Position numbers and translations under genes: made by a program
Assembly (NCBI GenBank): GCA_023382455.1
Contig: JAHDVX010000007.1
Coordinates: forward strand, 1 to 64,000
Direction: 5' to 3'
Source: Flavobacteriales bacterium
Lineage (GTDB): Bacteria > Bacteroidota > Bacteroidia > Flavobacteriales_F > PHOS-HE28
Length of the DNA stretch: 64,000 nucleotides
Shown here: positions 50,107 through 57,746 of the stretch, piece by piece
Layout: every line of letters begins with the position of its first letter
Position numbering within the stretch: the first letter of the stretch is position 1
Notes under the pieces: model-generated
Told to the model about the DNA's origin: nothing
The model's input: only the letters and a program-made list of their open reading frames with translations
Databases searched by the model: none

Positions 50107-51837
50107 TCAATTCCCCTGCGCGCCATGGCCCCCTTCACCGCCACGCCGCACCCAGAACACGAACCCGTTCTTGCGGTACAGCTCCTCCAGGCCCGGTATG
50201 GCGGCCACATCCTGCGCACTGGTGACCTTGCACACCACGTACACCGGCCGATCCACCCTGCCGCCCAGGAGCCAGTCCTGGTCGTGGGCGCGGGGGTCGG
50301 TGATCGGCGCCACGCGGCTATAGAACCACTGGGCGTAGCTCTTGTAGTCCTTGGTCATCACGTAGCACTGCTCCCCTTGTCGCTGCCGGAAGAATTCCAC
50401 CGCCGCGCGCTGCGAGTAGCCTTCAATGCGGTTGATGAAGTAGTACAGCGTAATGGTGACGAAGAGCGCCGTGCCGCCGAACACCGCCACGATGCCGCTG
50501 CGGTACTGGGCGCGGCTGAAGAAGCGGTGGCCCAGGAAAAGCACGGCCACCACCATCCACACGCCCGCCAAGGCTTCCCAGCCGGTCCAGGTCACGTGGG
50601 CCTGCAGGTTCCCTTGCGCAAAGGGGTCGTTCGCCAGCAGGGGGGCGATCCACTCCGGATGCTTCCCCAGGAAAGGCAGGGCCAGGGTGACCGCCGCGAA
50701 GAGCGAACCGATGCCGCCCAACAGCACGCGCGACCACAGGGTGGCCGCGCCGCCCTGCCACAGCCGGTGCAACTGCAGCGCCGCCAGGTAGGTGAGCGGG
50801 AAGTAGCACAGGCTGCTGTAGTGGACGATCTTGGTCTTCACCAGGCTGAACAGCACCAGCACCACCCAGAAAAGGATGAGCATCCACTTTCTGAGGTTGC
50901 CGGTTGTTGGTTGCTGGTTGTCCGGTGACGCTGTGCCGCCGGGCCGGTCGGCAGCTGGGCCGGTGGACCGCTTCACCATTTCCTGCAAGGCGAACACCGA
51001 GGCGGGGAAGCAGCCGATGAGCAGCACCACGACGTGGTAGCCGAAGAAGCCGCCATGGCCGGCATCCTCGGTGGTGAGCATGGCCACCTGCCGCCAAAAG
51101 AAGGCGGTGATGAACTCCGGCCCGTTGCGCCAAGCGTCGATGCCGAACCAGAGGCCCGGCACGGCCAGCAGCATGGCGAGCATCAGCAGCACGCGCGGGA
51201 TGGAAACGTACAGCCGGAACCGGTTCAGGGCCCAGTACACCGCCGCCGCCATGCCCGGCAGGAGAATGCCCACGGGCCCTTTGGTGAGCACGGCCAGGCC
51301 GAGCCAAAGTCCGGCGAACAACGCTGCGCGGTACTTTTCACCGGTGCTTGTCGTTCCCGCCGCCGGGCTGTCACCCATGCGGATGAAGGCCAGGAAGCCG
51401 AGGAAGATGAAGAGGTTGAACCAGGGATCGATGATGCCGCTGCGGAAATAGAGGTGCGGCAGCACGGAGCCGACATAGGCCAAGGCCCAGAGCAGGCCGA
51501 ACGCCCCGCCCTGCCAACGCCGACCGATGCGGTACAGCGCAACCAACGTGATGATCCCCGCAACGGCGTTGGGCAGCCGCGCAGCGAACTCGTTCACGCC
51601 GAAGGCCGACATACTGAGGGCCTGCAACCACATGAACAGGGGCGGCTTCTCATGGAAGGGCACATAGCCGATCTGCGGTTGCAGCCAATTGCCCGTGGCC
51701 AGCATCTCGCGGGCGATCTCCGCGAAGTTGATCTCGTCCCAATCAAACAGGTGCACCGTGCCCAGGCCGGGCAGGAAGAGCAGGCCGGCCGCTATGGCGA
51801 TCCACCATTCCACCGGGATGCGCGCCCATGCCTTCAT
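50107..51837 (-). CDS. ArnT-like GT39/PMT family glycosyltransferase
   Basis: Polytopic protein of 576 residues. The first extracytoplasmic loop has the catalytic acidic motif GTVHLFDWDEINFAEIAREML, followed by GYVPFHEKPPLFMWLQALSM, the ArnT/dolichol-mannosyltransferase hallmark. About 12 helices, then a C-terminal soluble domain. Probably transfers a sugar from a polyprenyl phosphate to lipid A or another envelope acceptor; the GT2 gene upstream could make the donor. A linker (PDNQQPTTGN) is encoded by heptamer repeats. Confidence 0.85.
   Translation of the reverse strand: MKAWARIPVEWWIAIAAGLLFLPGLGTVHLFDWDEINFAEIAREMLATGNWLQPQIGYVPFHEKPPLFMWLQALSMSAFGVNEFAARLPNAVAGIITLVALYRIGRRWQGGAFGLLWALAYVGSVLPHLYFRSGIIDPWFNLFIFLGFLAFIRMGDSPAAGTTSTGEKYRAALFAGLWLGLAVLTKGPVGILLPGMAAAVYWALNRFRLYVSIPRVLLMLAMLLAVPGLWFGIDAWRNGPEFITAFFWRQVAMLTTEDAGHGGFFGYHVVVLLIGCFPASVFALQEMVKRSTGPAADRPGGTASPDNQQPTTGNLRKWMLILFWVVLVLFSLVKTKIVHYSSLCYFPLTYLAALQLHRLWQGGAATLWSRVLLGGIGSLFAAVTLALPFLGKHPEWIAPLLANDPFAQGNLQAHVTWTGWEALAGVWMVVAVLFLGHRFFSRAQYRSGIVAVFGGTALFVTITLYYFINRIEGYSQRAAVEFFRQRQGEQCYVMTKDYKSYAQWFYSRVAPITDPRAHDQDWLLGGRVDRPVYVVCKVTSAQDVAAIPGLEELYRKNGFVFWVRRGGEGGHGAQGN
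50895..50929. repeat. In-frame heptamer array inside the GT39-like gene
   Basis: GGTTGCC GGTTGTT GGTTGCT GGTTGTC CGGTGAC: five consecutive 7-bp words, the GGTTGNN class of array 48281-48371, inside coding sequence. They encode a hydrophilic linker between two membrane helices. Confidence 0.6.
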
Positions 51838-51897
51838 CGCCCGGCGAAGGTAGACCCTGGCCGTACTGGGCAGGATGCATCCGATCGGACGGGACGC

Positions 51898-52029
51898 ACA
51901 GGATTTACTGGATGCGCAGGCCCGACAGGATGAACAGGGTCTACAGGATGAAACCGGGATCAAGAGCATCCGGGGATGGGCGAGAATGTTCATGGCATCC
52001 CTCGGATGAACTCATCCCGCTCATCCTGT
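51898..52029. repeat. Inverted nonamer array (ACAGGATGA family)
   Basis: Six consecutive 9-bp words ACAGGATTT ACTGGATGC GCAGGCCCG ACAGGATGA ACAGGGTCT ACAGGATGA, then a 60-bp spacer, then TCATCCCGC TCATCCTGT, the reverse complement class. It lies between the GT39-like gene and the GT2 gene. Same layout as the heptamer arrays but a 9-bp period. Confidence 0.6.
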
Positions 52030-52052
52030 CAAGAGAAGGCCAACCACACCTG

Positions 52053-52802
52053 TCAGGGGCGCTTGCCCAGCACCTTCCACCCCAGCAGGCCGAGGCGCGC
52101 CAGGAAATAGCGGAAGCTCACATGGAGTACGCCGAAACCGTAGGTGGTGCTCCGGCGGAAGTTGATGGAGCTGGCCTCCTCGAAATACTTCGTCGGGCAG
52201 GTCACCTCGGCGATGGCGAACCGGTTCCAGAAGATCTGCCCGATGAACTGGTTGTCGAAGACAAAGTCCTCCGAGCAGCGCTTGTAATCGCATGTGCGGA
52301 GCACCTCGGCCGAATACGCGCGGTAACCGGTGTGATACTCGCTGAGCTTCTCCCCCATCAACAGGTTCTGCGTGAAGGTGAGCACGCGGTTGGCCACGTA
52401 CTTGTAGAGTGGCATGCCGCCCTTGAGGGCCCCGCCGCCCAGGATGCGGGAGCCGAACACCACCGGGTACAGCCCTTGGCCGATCACGGACACCATGGCG
52501 GTGATGAGCTTGGGCGTGTACTGGTAATCGGGGTGGAGCATCACCACGATGTCGGCGCCCAGCTCCAGGGCCTTGTCGTAGCAGCTTTTCTGGTTCCCGC
52601 CGTAACCCCGGTTTCTCTCGTGCACCACGATATGCCGGATGCCGATGCGCCGGGCCTCCTCCACGGTGCCGTCCGGGCTGTTGTCATCCACCAGTACCAC
52701 GTCATCCACCAGGTCGAAGGGGATCTCCTCGTAGGTCTGCTTCAGTGTATGCTGCGCCTTGTAGGCCGGCAACACCACCACGATCTTCTTTCCCTGGTAC
52801 AT
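52053..52802 (-). CDS. Family 2 glycosyltransferase
   Basis: GT-A fold enzyme of 249 residues: KKIVVVLPAYKAQHTLKQTYEEIP, DDVVLVDDNSPDGTVEEARRIGI, HERNRGYGGNQKSCYDKALELGADIVVMLHPDYQYTP with the DxD-like motif, and the downstream YHTGYRAYS. Resembles dolichyl-phosphate-mannose synthase-like enzymes that load sugars on polyprenyl phosphate. MYQGKKIVVV is preferred as start because a CATCTTTG promoter box lies 6 nt before it. Candidate partner of the GT39-like gene. Confidence 0.9.
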   Translation of the reverse strand: MYQGKKIVVVLPAYKAQHTLKQTYEEIPFDLVDDVVLVDDNSPDGTVEEARRIGIRHIVVHERNRGYGGNQKSCYDKALELGADIVVMLHPDYQYTPKLITAMVSVIGQGLYPVVFGSRILGGGALKGGMPLYKYVANRVLTFTQNLLMGEKLSEYHTGYRAYSAEVLRTCDYKRCSEDFVFDNQFIGQIFWNRFAIAEVTCPTKYFEEASSINFRRSTTYGFGVLHVSFRYFLARLGLLGWKVLGKRP

Positions 52803-52808
52803 GCCGGG

Positions 52809-52816
52809 CAAAGATG
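52809..52816 (-). promoter_or_regulatory. -7-like box of the GT2 gene
   Basis: CATCTTTG on the minus strand, 6 nt before the inferred ATG. Confidence 0.5.
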
Positions 52817-52841
52817 GGATACTTCCGGGTATGCCCCCGAC

Positions 52842-53744
52842 CTATTCCGCCGGGCCCCTGCTGACGAGATAAACGCCCAAAAGGATCACACCCACCATGG
52901 CCAGTTGCATGGGCAACAGGGTCTCTCCGTCGAGCAGGCCCCAGCCGATGGCGATGATGGGCATGATGTAGGTGACCGAGGCGGCCCACACGGCCGAGGT
53001 GATCTTGATGAGGATGTTCCACAGGATGAGGGAGAGGCCGGTGCCGAATGCGGCGAGAATGGCCACGTAGCCGAGCGCGTGCCAGGCATGCGGGTTGGAG
53101 GCGAGCGTGCCGGGCAGATCCGTGAGGAAGATGCCCGCCAGCCCCAGGGGCCCGACCATGCTGATGGCCAGCACGGAGATGGCCGTGGCGGGCACCATGT
53201 ACAGCCAGCTTTTCACAATGTTGCCGCTGAAGCCGTAGCACACGGCACCGAGGATGGGGAGCGCGGCATGGATGGTCCAGACGGGTGCACCCTGGGCCTG
53301 CCTGTAGTAGATGGTGCCCACGGCGCCAAGCAGCCCGAGCAGCACGCCCACTACGTTGATGAACCGGGTCCGTATGCCGAAGACCAGGACCCCGATGACC
53401 AGGGTGAAAAGCGGCGAAAGGGTGTTCAGCATGCCGGCCAGGGAGCTGTCAATGCGGCTCTGCGCGATGGCAAACAGGAAGGCAGGGATGCCGTTGCCGC
53501 AAAGGGCGGTGCCGAGCAAAGGTTTCCAATGGGCCCGCAGCAGGCCCACATGCCGCAGGAGCAATGGACTGAGCACGAGCCAGGCGATGAAGAGGCGTGC
53601 ACTGGCCATCTGCATGGGCGAGAGCGCGGGCTCCCCGTGCTGAAAGAGGCCGCGCTTCATCAGGATGAAGGAACTGCCCCAGATCAAGGACAGGATGGCC
53701 AACAACAGCCATTTGAGCCGGTGGTCGGCAAGGCGGACCTTCAT
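52842..53744 (-). CDS. EamA family (DMT) transporter
   Basis: Ten-helix drug/metabolite transporter of 300 residues with two EamA repeats (AILSLIWGSSFILMKRGL; ALPILGAVCYGFSGNIVKSWL). GSSFILMKRGL and the C-terminal EPxxA-like region (GWGLLDGETLLPMQLAMVGVILLGVYLV) are typical. Substrate unknown, often amino acids or nucleotides. Start MKVRLADHRLKW; a TAATTTCG box lies 17 nt upstream on the minus strand. Divergent from the HMA lipoprotein. Confidence 0.88.
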   Translation of the reverse strand: MKVRLADHRLKWLLLAILSLIWGSSFILMKRGLFQHGEPALSPMQMASARLFIAWLVLSPLLLRHVGLLRAHWKPLLGTALCGNGIPAFLFAIAQSRIDSSLAGMLNTLSPLFTLVIGVLVFGIRTRFINVVGVLLGLLGAVGTIYYRQAQGAPVWTIHAALPILGAVCYGFSGNIVKSWLYMVPATAISVLAISMVGPLGLAGIFLTDLPGTLASNPHAWHALGYVAILAAFGTGLSLILWNILIKITSAVWAASVTYIMPIIAIGWGLLDGETLLPMQLAMVGVILLGVYLVSRGPAE

Positions 53745-53809
53745 TTCATGCGGAAAGGGCGCGAAATTAACCGGCCCACCACCCTGCGGATGGAACGAAA
53801 ATGTTGCTT

Positions 53810-53817
53810 TAATTTTG
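53810..53817 (+). promoter_or_regulatory. -7 promoter box of the HMA lipoprotein
   Basis: TAATTTTG, exact TAnnTTTG match, 17 nt before the ATG. Confidence 0.6.
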
Positions 53818-53834
53818 TCCCAATCCTTTCCGTC

Positions 53835-54335
53835 ATGAAAAAGCACCTGGCTTCCCTTTCGGTCCTGCTCCTGCTGGCATGCAGCCAAGGCCCCGTGGCC
53901 GAGAAGGCCGCCACCGTGGCCAACCGCACCGTGCAGGAAGTGGTGATCACCGAGGGCGAGCCCATGGCCTCCGCCGACCTGACCATCGGTGGCATGAGCT
54001 GCCAGATGATGTGCGGCAACATGATCAAGGGTGCGCTGGCGAAGGTGCCCGGCGTCACGGAAGCGGAAGTGGTGTTCCATGACGGCGATGCCGCCGGCCA
54101 TGCCAAGGTGACCTATGACCCCGCGAAAGTGGATGACGCCCAGCTGGTGGGAACCGTGCAGGCCTTGGCGGACGGCCAGTACACCGTATCGGCCATCGCC
54201 ATCACCAAGCAGGTGAAGCAGTCGCAACCGTCGGCTTCCGCCAAAACCGGGAAGAGCGACGCCACTGCATCCTTGATGCCTGAAGCGCGCATGCCCAATC
54301 TGGTGGCCATGCTGATGGCCCTGGTGCGCATTTGA
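53835..54335 (+). CDS. Lipoprotein with heavy-metal-associated domain
   Basis: Protein of 166 residues; lipobox LLLACSQG, then an HMA fold ASADLTIGGMSCQMMCGNMIKGALAKVPGVTEAEVVFHDGDAAGHAKVTYDP. The metal loop is MSCQMMC, a CxxxC variant of the usual CxxC seen in secreted Bacteroidota HMA proteins. Probably copper or another soft metal binding in the periplasm. C-terminus Ser/Ala-rich without domain. Confidence 0.85.
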   Translation: MKKHLASLSVLLLLACSQGPVAEKAATVANRTVQEVVITEGEPMASADLTIGGMSCQMMCGNMIKGALAKVPGVTEAEVVFHDGDAAGHAKVTYDPAKVDDAQLVGTVQALADGQYTVSAIAITKQVKQSQPSASAKTGKSDATASLMPEARMPNLVAMLMALVRI

Positions 54336-54422
54336 TCACGTTTTCCCGAGGGGAATTCCTTGGCTGCGAGCGTCCGTCCAGCGGGCGCGCTTCACATTAC
54401 CCCCAGGTTGCAGGCCCGGTGC

Positions 54423-55052
54423 CTACTTCAACCCGCGGAGCAAGGCCAGCACCTCATTCTGGATGGACACGCCCCGGTCCTTCGCATACCAGGCGTGCAC
54501 CTTCGCATAGAGTTCCTCCTTCTCCAGTTGCTGGCCGGCCGGCAGCTTCTTGTTCTCCCAAACGATGTCCTGGGCCTGCTGTGGCCGGGGTCCCCAGGTG
54601 AACAGCTCGGTTCCCTTGGGGTCGAACGCGATCAGCTTGGGAATGCTGCGTCCGCCCAAGGTCAGGTACCGGTCCATAAGGTCGAGGTGTTCGTCACGCA
54701 GCAGGATGGACAGGTTGATGTTCGGTGCGTCACCGGCCATCATCGCCAGCACGGGCATCACCTGCGAACTGTCGCCGCACCACGGCTCCGTGAGCACCAG
54801 CCAGTTCATCGGTCCGGCCTGGGCCAGGGCCTCGCGCAGCTCGGGCAGCAACTTCACCGTCTTCTCGTTCCGTACCGTGCGCGCCAGGTTCAGCTTGGTG
54901 TAGGCCACCATCTCCTCGCTTTGGTCCGGTCCGGTGGTCCGGCCCTCCTGTACCAGGCGCTCCAGCAGGGCGCGATAGGCGGCGGGGGTGATGCCCGCCC
55001 CCACGGCGGAGAGGAGCATGTCGGCGGTGGCGCCAGGTGCGGCGGTGTTCAT
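54423..55052 (-). CDS. Thioredoxin-family protein (WCGDS type)
   Basis: Protein of 209 residues with a helical N-terminal half and a thioredoxin-like fold: NWLVLTEPWCGDSSQVMPVLAMMAG (single active Cys, WCGDS instead of WCxxC) and GGRSIPKLIAFD with cis-Pro. This family of single-Cys thioredoxin-like proteins is widespread in Bacteroidota; redox partner unknown. ATGA overlap with the TPR lipoprotein gene. Confidence 0.82.
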   Translation of the reverse strand: MNTAAPGATADMLLSAVGAGITPAAYRALLERLVQEGRTTGPDQSEEMVAYTKLNLARTVRNEKTVKLLPELREALAQAGPMNWLVLTEPWCGDSSQVMPVLAMMAGDAPNINLSILLRDEHLDLMDRYLTLGGRSIPKLIAFDPKGTELFTWGPRPQQAQDIVWENKKLPAGQQLEKEELYAKVHAWYAKDRGVSIQNEVLALLRGLK

Positions 55053-55621
55053 GGCCGGGTGTTTGCTTGTGCGGCGGTGGAGTCCGCGTTCATCTGTTGG
55101 AAGCGGGCCACCAGTTCCTCGTCGGTATACTTCAGGTTCTCGATCATCAGCGCCGATTCCTTGGCGAAGCGATGGTCCGGGAACTTCTCGATCACGGTCT
55201 GGTAGGCGCTTTGGGCCTCGCCTTTCTGCCCGAGGCCATTGTCAATGGTGAAGGCCTTGAGGTAGTACGTATCCGCGATCTTCCTCCAATGGGGAAAGTC
55301 GCGGATGATCCGGTCGTACAAGGCGATGCCGCCCTTGGGGTCGCCCAAGGTGCTGCGCAGGCTCGCGCCCCGGAAAAGGTATTCCGGTGTCATGGAATCC
55401 AACGGATACACCTGGGCATACATCAGGTACACGTCCAGCAAGGCCTGTGCACCCTTGCGGTCCACGCCGGGCCGCGCGTAGAGGCTGTCCTCCATGGCCC
55501 GCACACGCGCCATGGAAAGCGTATCGCTCCCATTACCGGCCGCTTGGTCCGAACCGCCTCCGCAGCCTCCGGATGCCAGCAGCACCAGGATGAGCGGGAA
55601 AAGCATCCATACGTTCCTCAT
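55049..55621 (-). CDS. TPR lipoprotein (BamD/Gdh-like)
   Basis: Protein of 190 residues, lipobox VLLASGGCGGG, then TPR-like helices (ALLDVYLMYAQVYPLDSMTPEYLFRGASLRSTLGDPKGGIALYDRIIRDFPHW, AQSAYQTVIEKFPDHRFAKESALMIENL). The pattern recalls outer-membrane TPR lipoproteins. Between def (ATGA overlap) and the thioredoxin-like gene, all on the minus strand, so probably an operon led by def. Confidence 0.8.
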   Translation of the reverse strand: MRNVWMLFPLILVLLASGGCGGGSDQAAGNGSDTLSMARVRAMEDSLYARPGVDRKGAQALLDVYLMYAQVYPLDSMTPEYLFRGASLRSTLGDPKGGIALYDRIIRDFPHWRKIADTYYLKAFTIDNGLGQKGEAQSAYQTVIEKFPDHRFAKESALMIENLKYTDEELVARFQQMNADSTAAQANTRP

Positions 55622-56199
55622 TTCACGGGGGTGAATCGCATTTTGTACTTCGCGTCGGTCTTGCCCATGCTGATGTCGCGCAATTTGCCTTTGAGCATGC
55701 GCTTGCGCAAGGGCGGCAGCAAATCGGTGAAGAGGATGCCGTCCAGGTGGTCGTGCTCGTGCTGCAGCACCCGGGCCGCATAGCCGTCGAACTCCTCCTC
55801 GTGCTCGTTGAAGTCCTCGTCCATGTACTGCATCACGATGCGCGGCTGGCGATCCACCTCCTCACGGATGCCTGGAATGCTCAGGCAGCCTTCCTCAAAA
55901 GCCCACTCCTCCCCTTCCTCCTCCACGATGTACGGATTGATGAAGACCTTCTTGAAATCCTTCAGGTGCGCGTCCTCCGTGGGGTTGCCGTTCTCGTCCT
56001 CGGCAAAGGGCGAGCAATCCACCACGAACAGGCGGATGCTCTCGCCGATCTGCGGTGCCGCAAGGCCCACGCCGCTGGCCGCGTACATGGTTTCGAACAT
56101 GTCGGCGATCAATTGCTTCAGGCCCGGATGGCCCGGCTCGATGTCCTTCGCGACTTTCTTCAGGACGGGATCACCGTAGGAACGGATGGGTAGGATCAT
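55618..56199 (-). CDS. def: Peptide deformylase
   Basis: Metalloenzyme of 193 residues that removes the N-formyl group. All three motifs are present: GVGLAAPQIG (about 45), EGCLSIPGI with the metal Cys, and QHEHDHLDG (HExxH variant). Start MILPIRSYGDPVLKK; promoter box TACTTTTG lies 15 nt upstream. First gene of a three-gene operon. Confidence 0.96.
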   Translation of the reverse strand: MILPIRSYGDPVLKKVAKDIEPGHPGLKQLIADMFETMYAASGVGLAAPQIGESIRLFVVDCSPFAEDENGNPTEDAHLKDFKKVFINPYIVEEEGEEWAFEEGCLSIPGIREEVDRQPRIVMQYMDEDFNEHEEEFDGYAARVLQHEHDHLDGILFTDLLPPLRKRMLKGKLRDISMGKTDAKYKMRFTPVK

Positions 56200-56214
56200 G
56201 GGTTTTGAAGAGTG

Positions 56215-56222
56215 CAAAAGTA
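56215..56222 (-). promoter_or_regulatory. -7 promoter box of def
   Basis: TACTTTTG on the minus strand, exact TAnnTTTG match, at the edge of the adjoining repeat array. Confidence 0.6.
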
Positions 56223-56303
56223 GGCAGTAGGCAGAGGGCAGAGGCAGTAGGCAGCGCAGTACCTCGGGAGAAGCGCCGCTGCATACTGCTACTGCCAACT
56301 GCC
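56221..56303. repeat. Inverted heptamer array (TAGGCAG family)
   Basis: TAGGCAG TAGGCAG AGGGCAG AGGCAG TAGGCAG (one word is 6 bp), then after a 25-bp spacer CTGCATA CTGCTAC TGCCAAC TGCC in opposite sense. Lies between the promoter of def and ruvX. Confidence 0.6.
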
Positions 56304-56319
56304 GCCGCCGCCCGCTCCT

Positions 56320-56730
56320 TCACCGCCTCCGCTCCATCCACCCTTGCAGGATGATGGTGGCGCTGATGCGGTCCAGGGTGCCCTTGTCGCGGCGCGCCAT
56401 TCGGCCGATGCCGCTCTGGAGCATGGCCTGGTGGGCCATGGTGCTGGTGAAGCGCTCATCGGTGGTCTCCACCCAGTGCTTGGGGAATTGCGCCTTCAAG
56501 GCCGCGACGAACCGGGCCACGTGCGGCGTGGCGTCCGTGGGCGTGCCGTCCAGGTTGCAGGGCATCCCCACCACGAAGCCTTCCACCGCCTCCTTGCCCG
56601 TGTAGCGCTTCAGGTAGTCCATCAGCTCCGCGGTGGGCACGGTGGCCAGCGCGGAGGCGATGATGCGCGCGGGGTCCGTCACCGCAAGGCCCGTGCGCTT
56701 GAGGCCGAAATCGATGGCGAGGATGCGCAT
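56320..56730 (-). CDS. ruvX: Holliday junction resolvase-like protein (YqgF/RuvX)
   Basis: RNase H-fold protein of 136 residues: MRILAIDFGLKRTGLAVTDPARIIASALATV, VVGMPCNLDGTPTD and TTDERFTSTMAH, ending LDRISATIILQGWMERR. In bacteria needed for rRNA 5' processing. ATG start lies 4 nt behind a CATCTTTG box; a mirror-image box drives dapD. Confidence 0.93.
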   Translation of the reverse strand: MRILAIDFGLKRTGLAVTDPARIIASALATVPTAELMDYLKRYTGKEAVEGFVVGMPCNLDGTPTDATPHVARFVAALKAQFPKHWVETTDERFTSTMAHQAMLQSGIGRMARRDKGTLDRISATIILQGWMERRR

Positions 56731-56809
56731 GGTGCAAAGATGCCTCCTGATGGTGCATCGACCCAATGGGTCGACTGTACAAGGGCGGGGTGGCATCTTT
56801 GCACCATGC
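56727..56809. promoter_or_regulatory. Mirror-image divergent promoters of ruvX and dapD
   Basis: GCATGGTGCAAAGATGCC (56727-56744) and GGCATCTTTGCACCATGC (56792-56809) are perfect 18-bp inverted copies. Each contains a CATCTTTG box and the start codon of its gene (ruvX ATG at 56730, dapD ATG at 56806). Midway lies CGACCCAATGGGTCG, a perfect dyad. Confidence 0.75.
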
Positions 56810-57648
56810 ACGAATTGATCGAAAAGGCCTGGGCGGACCGCAGCCGCCTGGCGGACCCCGAAACGGTGCAGGCCATTGAGGGCGTGGTGGAGAAGCTGGA
56901 CCGCGGCGAGCTGCGCGTGGCCTCGCCCTCGGCTGTCAGGCCGAGCGCAGCCGAGGCCACAGCCGGGGGCGACGCCTGGAGAGTGAACGAATGGGTGAAG
57001 AAGGCCGTGCTGCTCTACTTCCCCATCCGCAAGATGGTGACGCTGGAGGCCGGGCCGCTGGAGTTCCACGACAAGATCCCCCTGAAGCGCCGCTATGCCG
57101 AACTGGGCGTGCGCGTGGTGCCGCATGCCATCGCGCGCCACGGCAGCTACATCGCGCCGGGCGTGATCCTGATGCCGAGCTACGTGAACATCGGTGCCTA
57201 CGTGGACGAGGGCACCATGGTGGACACCTGGGCGACCGTGGGCAGCTGTGCGCAGATCGGCAAGCACGTACACCTCAGCGGCGGCGTGGGCATCGGCGGC
57301 GTGCTGGAGCCCGTTCAGGCGGCACCGGTGATCATTGAGGACGGGGCCTTCATCGGCAGCCGTGCCATCGTGGTGGAGGGCGTGCACGTAGGCAAGGAGG
57401 CCGTGCTGGGCGCCAATGTGGTGCTCACCGCCAGTACCCGCATCATCGACGTCACCGGGCCGGAACCGAAGGAGATGCGCGGCCACGTGCCGCCCCGGTC
57501 GGTGGTGATCCCCGGCACCATGCCCAAGCGGTTTCCCGCCGGGGAGTACGGTGTACCCTGCGCACTCATCATCGGCCAGCGAAAGGAGAGCACCGACCGC
57601 AAGACCAGCCTGAATGAGGCGCTGAGGGAGCACAATGTGGCGGTATGA
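56806..57648 (+). CDS. dapD: 2,3,4,5-tetrahydropyridine-2,6-dicarboxylate N-succinyltransferase
   Basis: Acyltransferase of 280 residues in lysine/diaminopimelate synthesis. Left-handed beta-helix hexapeptides (SYVNIGAYVDEGTMVDTWATVGSCAQIGKHVHLSGGVGIGG) and the C-terminal VVIPGTMPKRF region are diagnostic. Between GELRVA and WRVNEWVKKAVLL is an extra stretch SPSAVRPSAAEATAGGD, encoded by a CCTCGGCTG/CAGCCGAGG palindrome (56927-56956), absent from typical family members. Start fixed by the promoter 4 nt upstream. Confidence 0.95.
   Translation: MHELIEKAWADRSRLADPETVQAIEGVVEKLDRGELRVASPSAVRPSAAEATAGGDAWRVNEWVKKAVLLYFPIRKMVTLEAGPLEFHDKIPLKRRYAELGVRVVPHAIARHGSYIAPGVILMPSYVNIGAYVDEGTMVDTWATVGSCAQIGKHVHLSGGVGIGGVLEPVQAAPVIIEDGAFIGSRAIVVEGVHVGKEAVLGANVVLTASTRIIDVTGPEPKEMRGHVPPRSVVIPGTMPKRFPAGEYGVPCALIIGQRKESTDRKTSLNEALREHNVAV
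56927..56956. repeat. In-frame palindromic insert in dapD
   Basis: CCTCGGCTG and CAGCCGAGG are perfect 9-bp arms around a 12-bp loop, coding for part of a non-conserved loop of the enzyme. Confidence 0.6.
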
Positions 57649-57652
57649 TGGG

Positions 57653-57746
57653 TTGTCAGTTCTTAGATGTCAGTTCTTAGTTGTCAGTTCTTAGTTGTCA
57701 GTTGATAGCCCGCCAGAACGACCGGCAACCAACAACAAGCAACAAC
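57653..57746. repeat. Heptamer array (TTGTCAG/TTCTTAG family)
   Basis: Four 14-bp units TTGTCAG-TTCTTAG (third position variants) at 57653-57708, then after 17 bp CAACCAA CAACAAG CAACAAC. The last unit supplies the TTG predicted as start of the glycosyltransferase, and the CAACAA words lie in its first codons. Confidence 0.65.
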
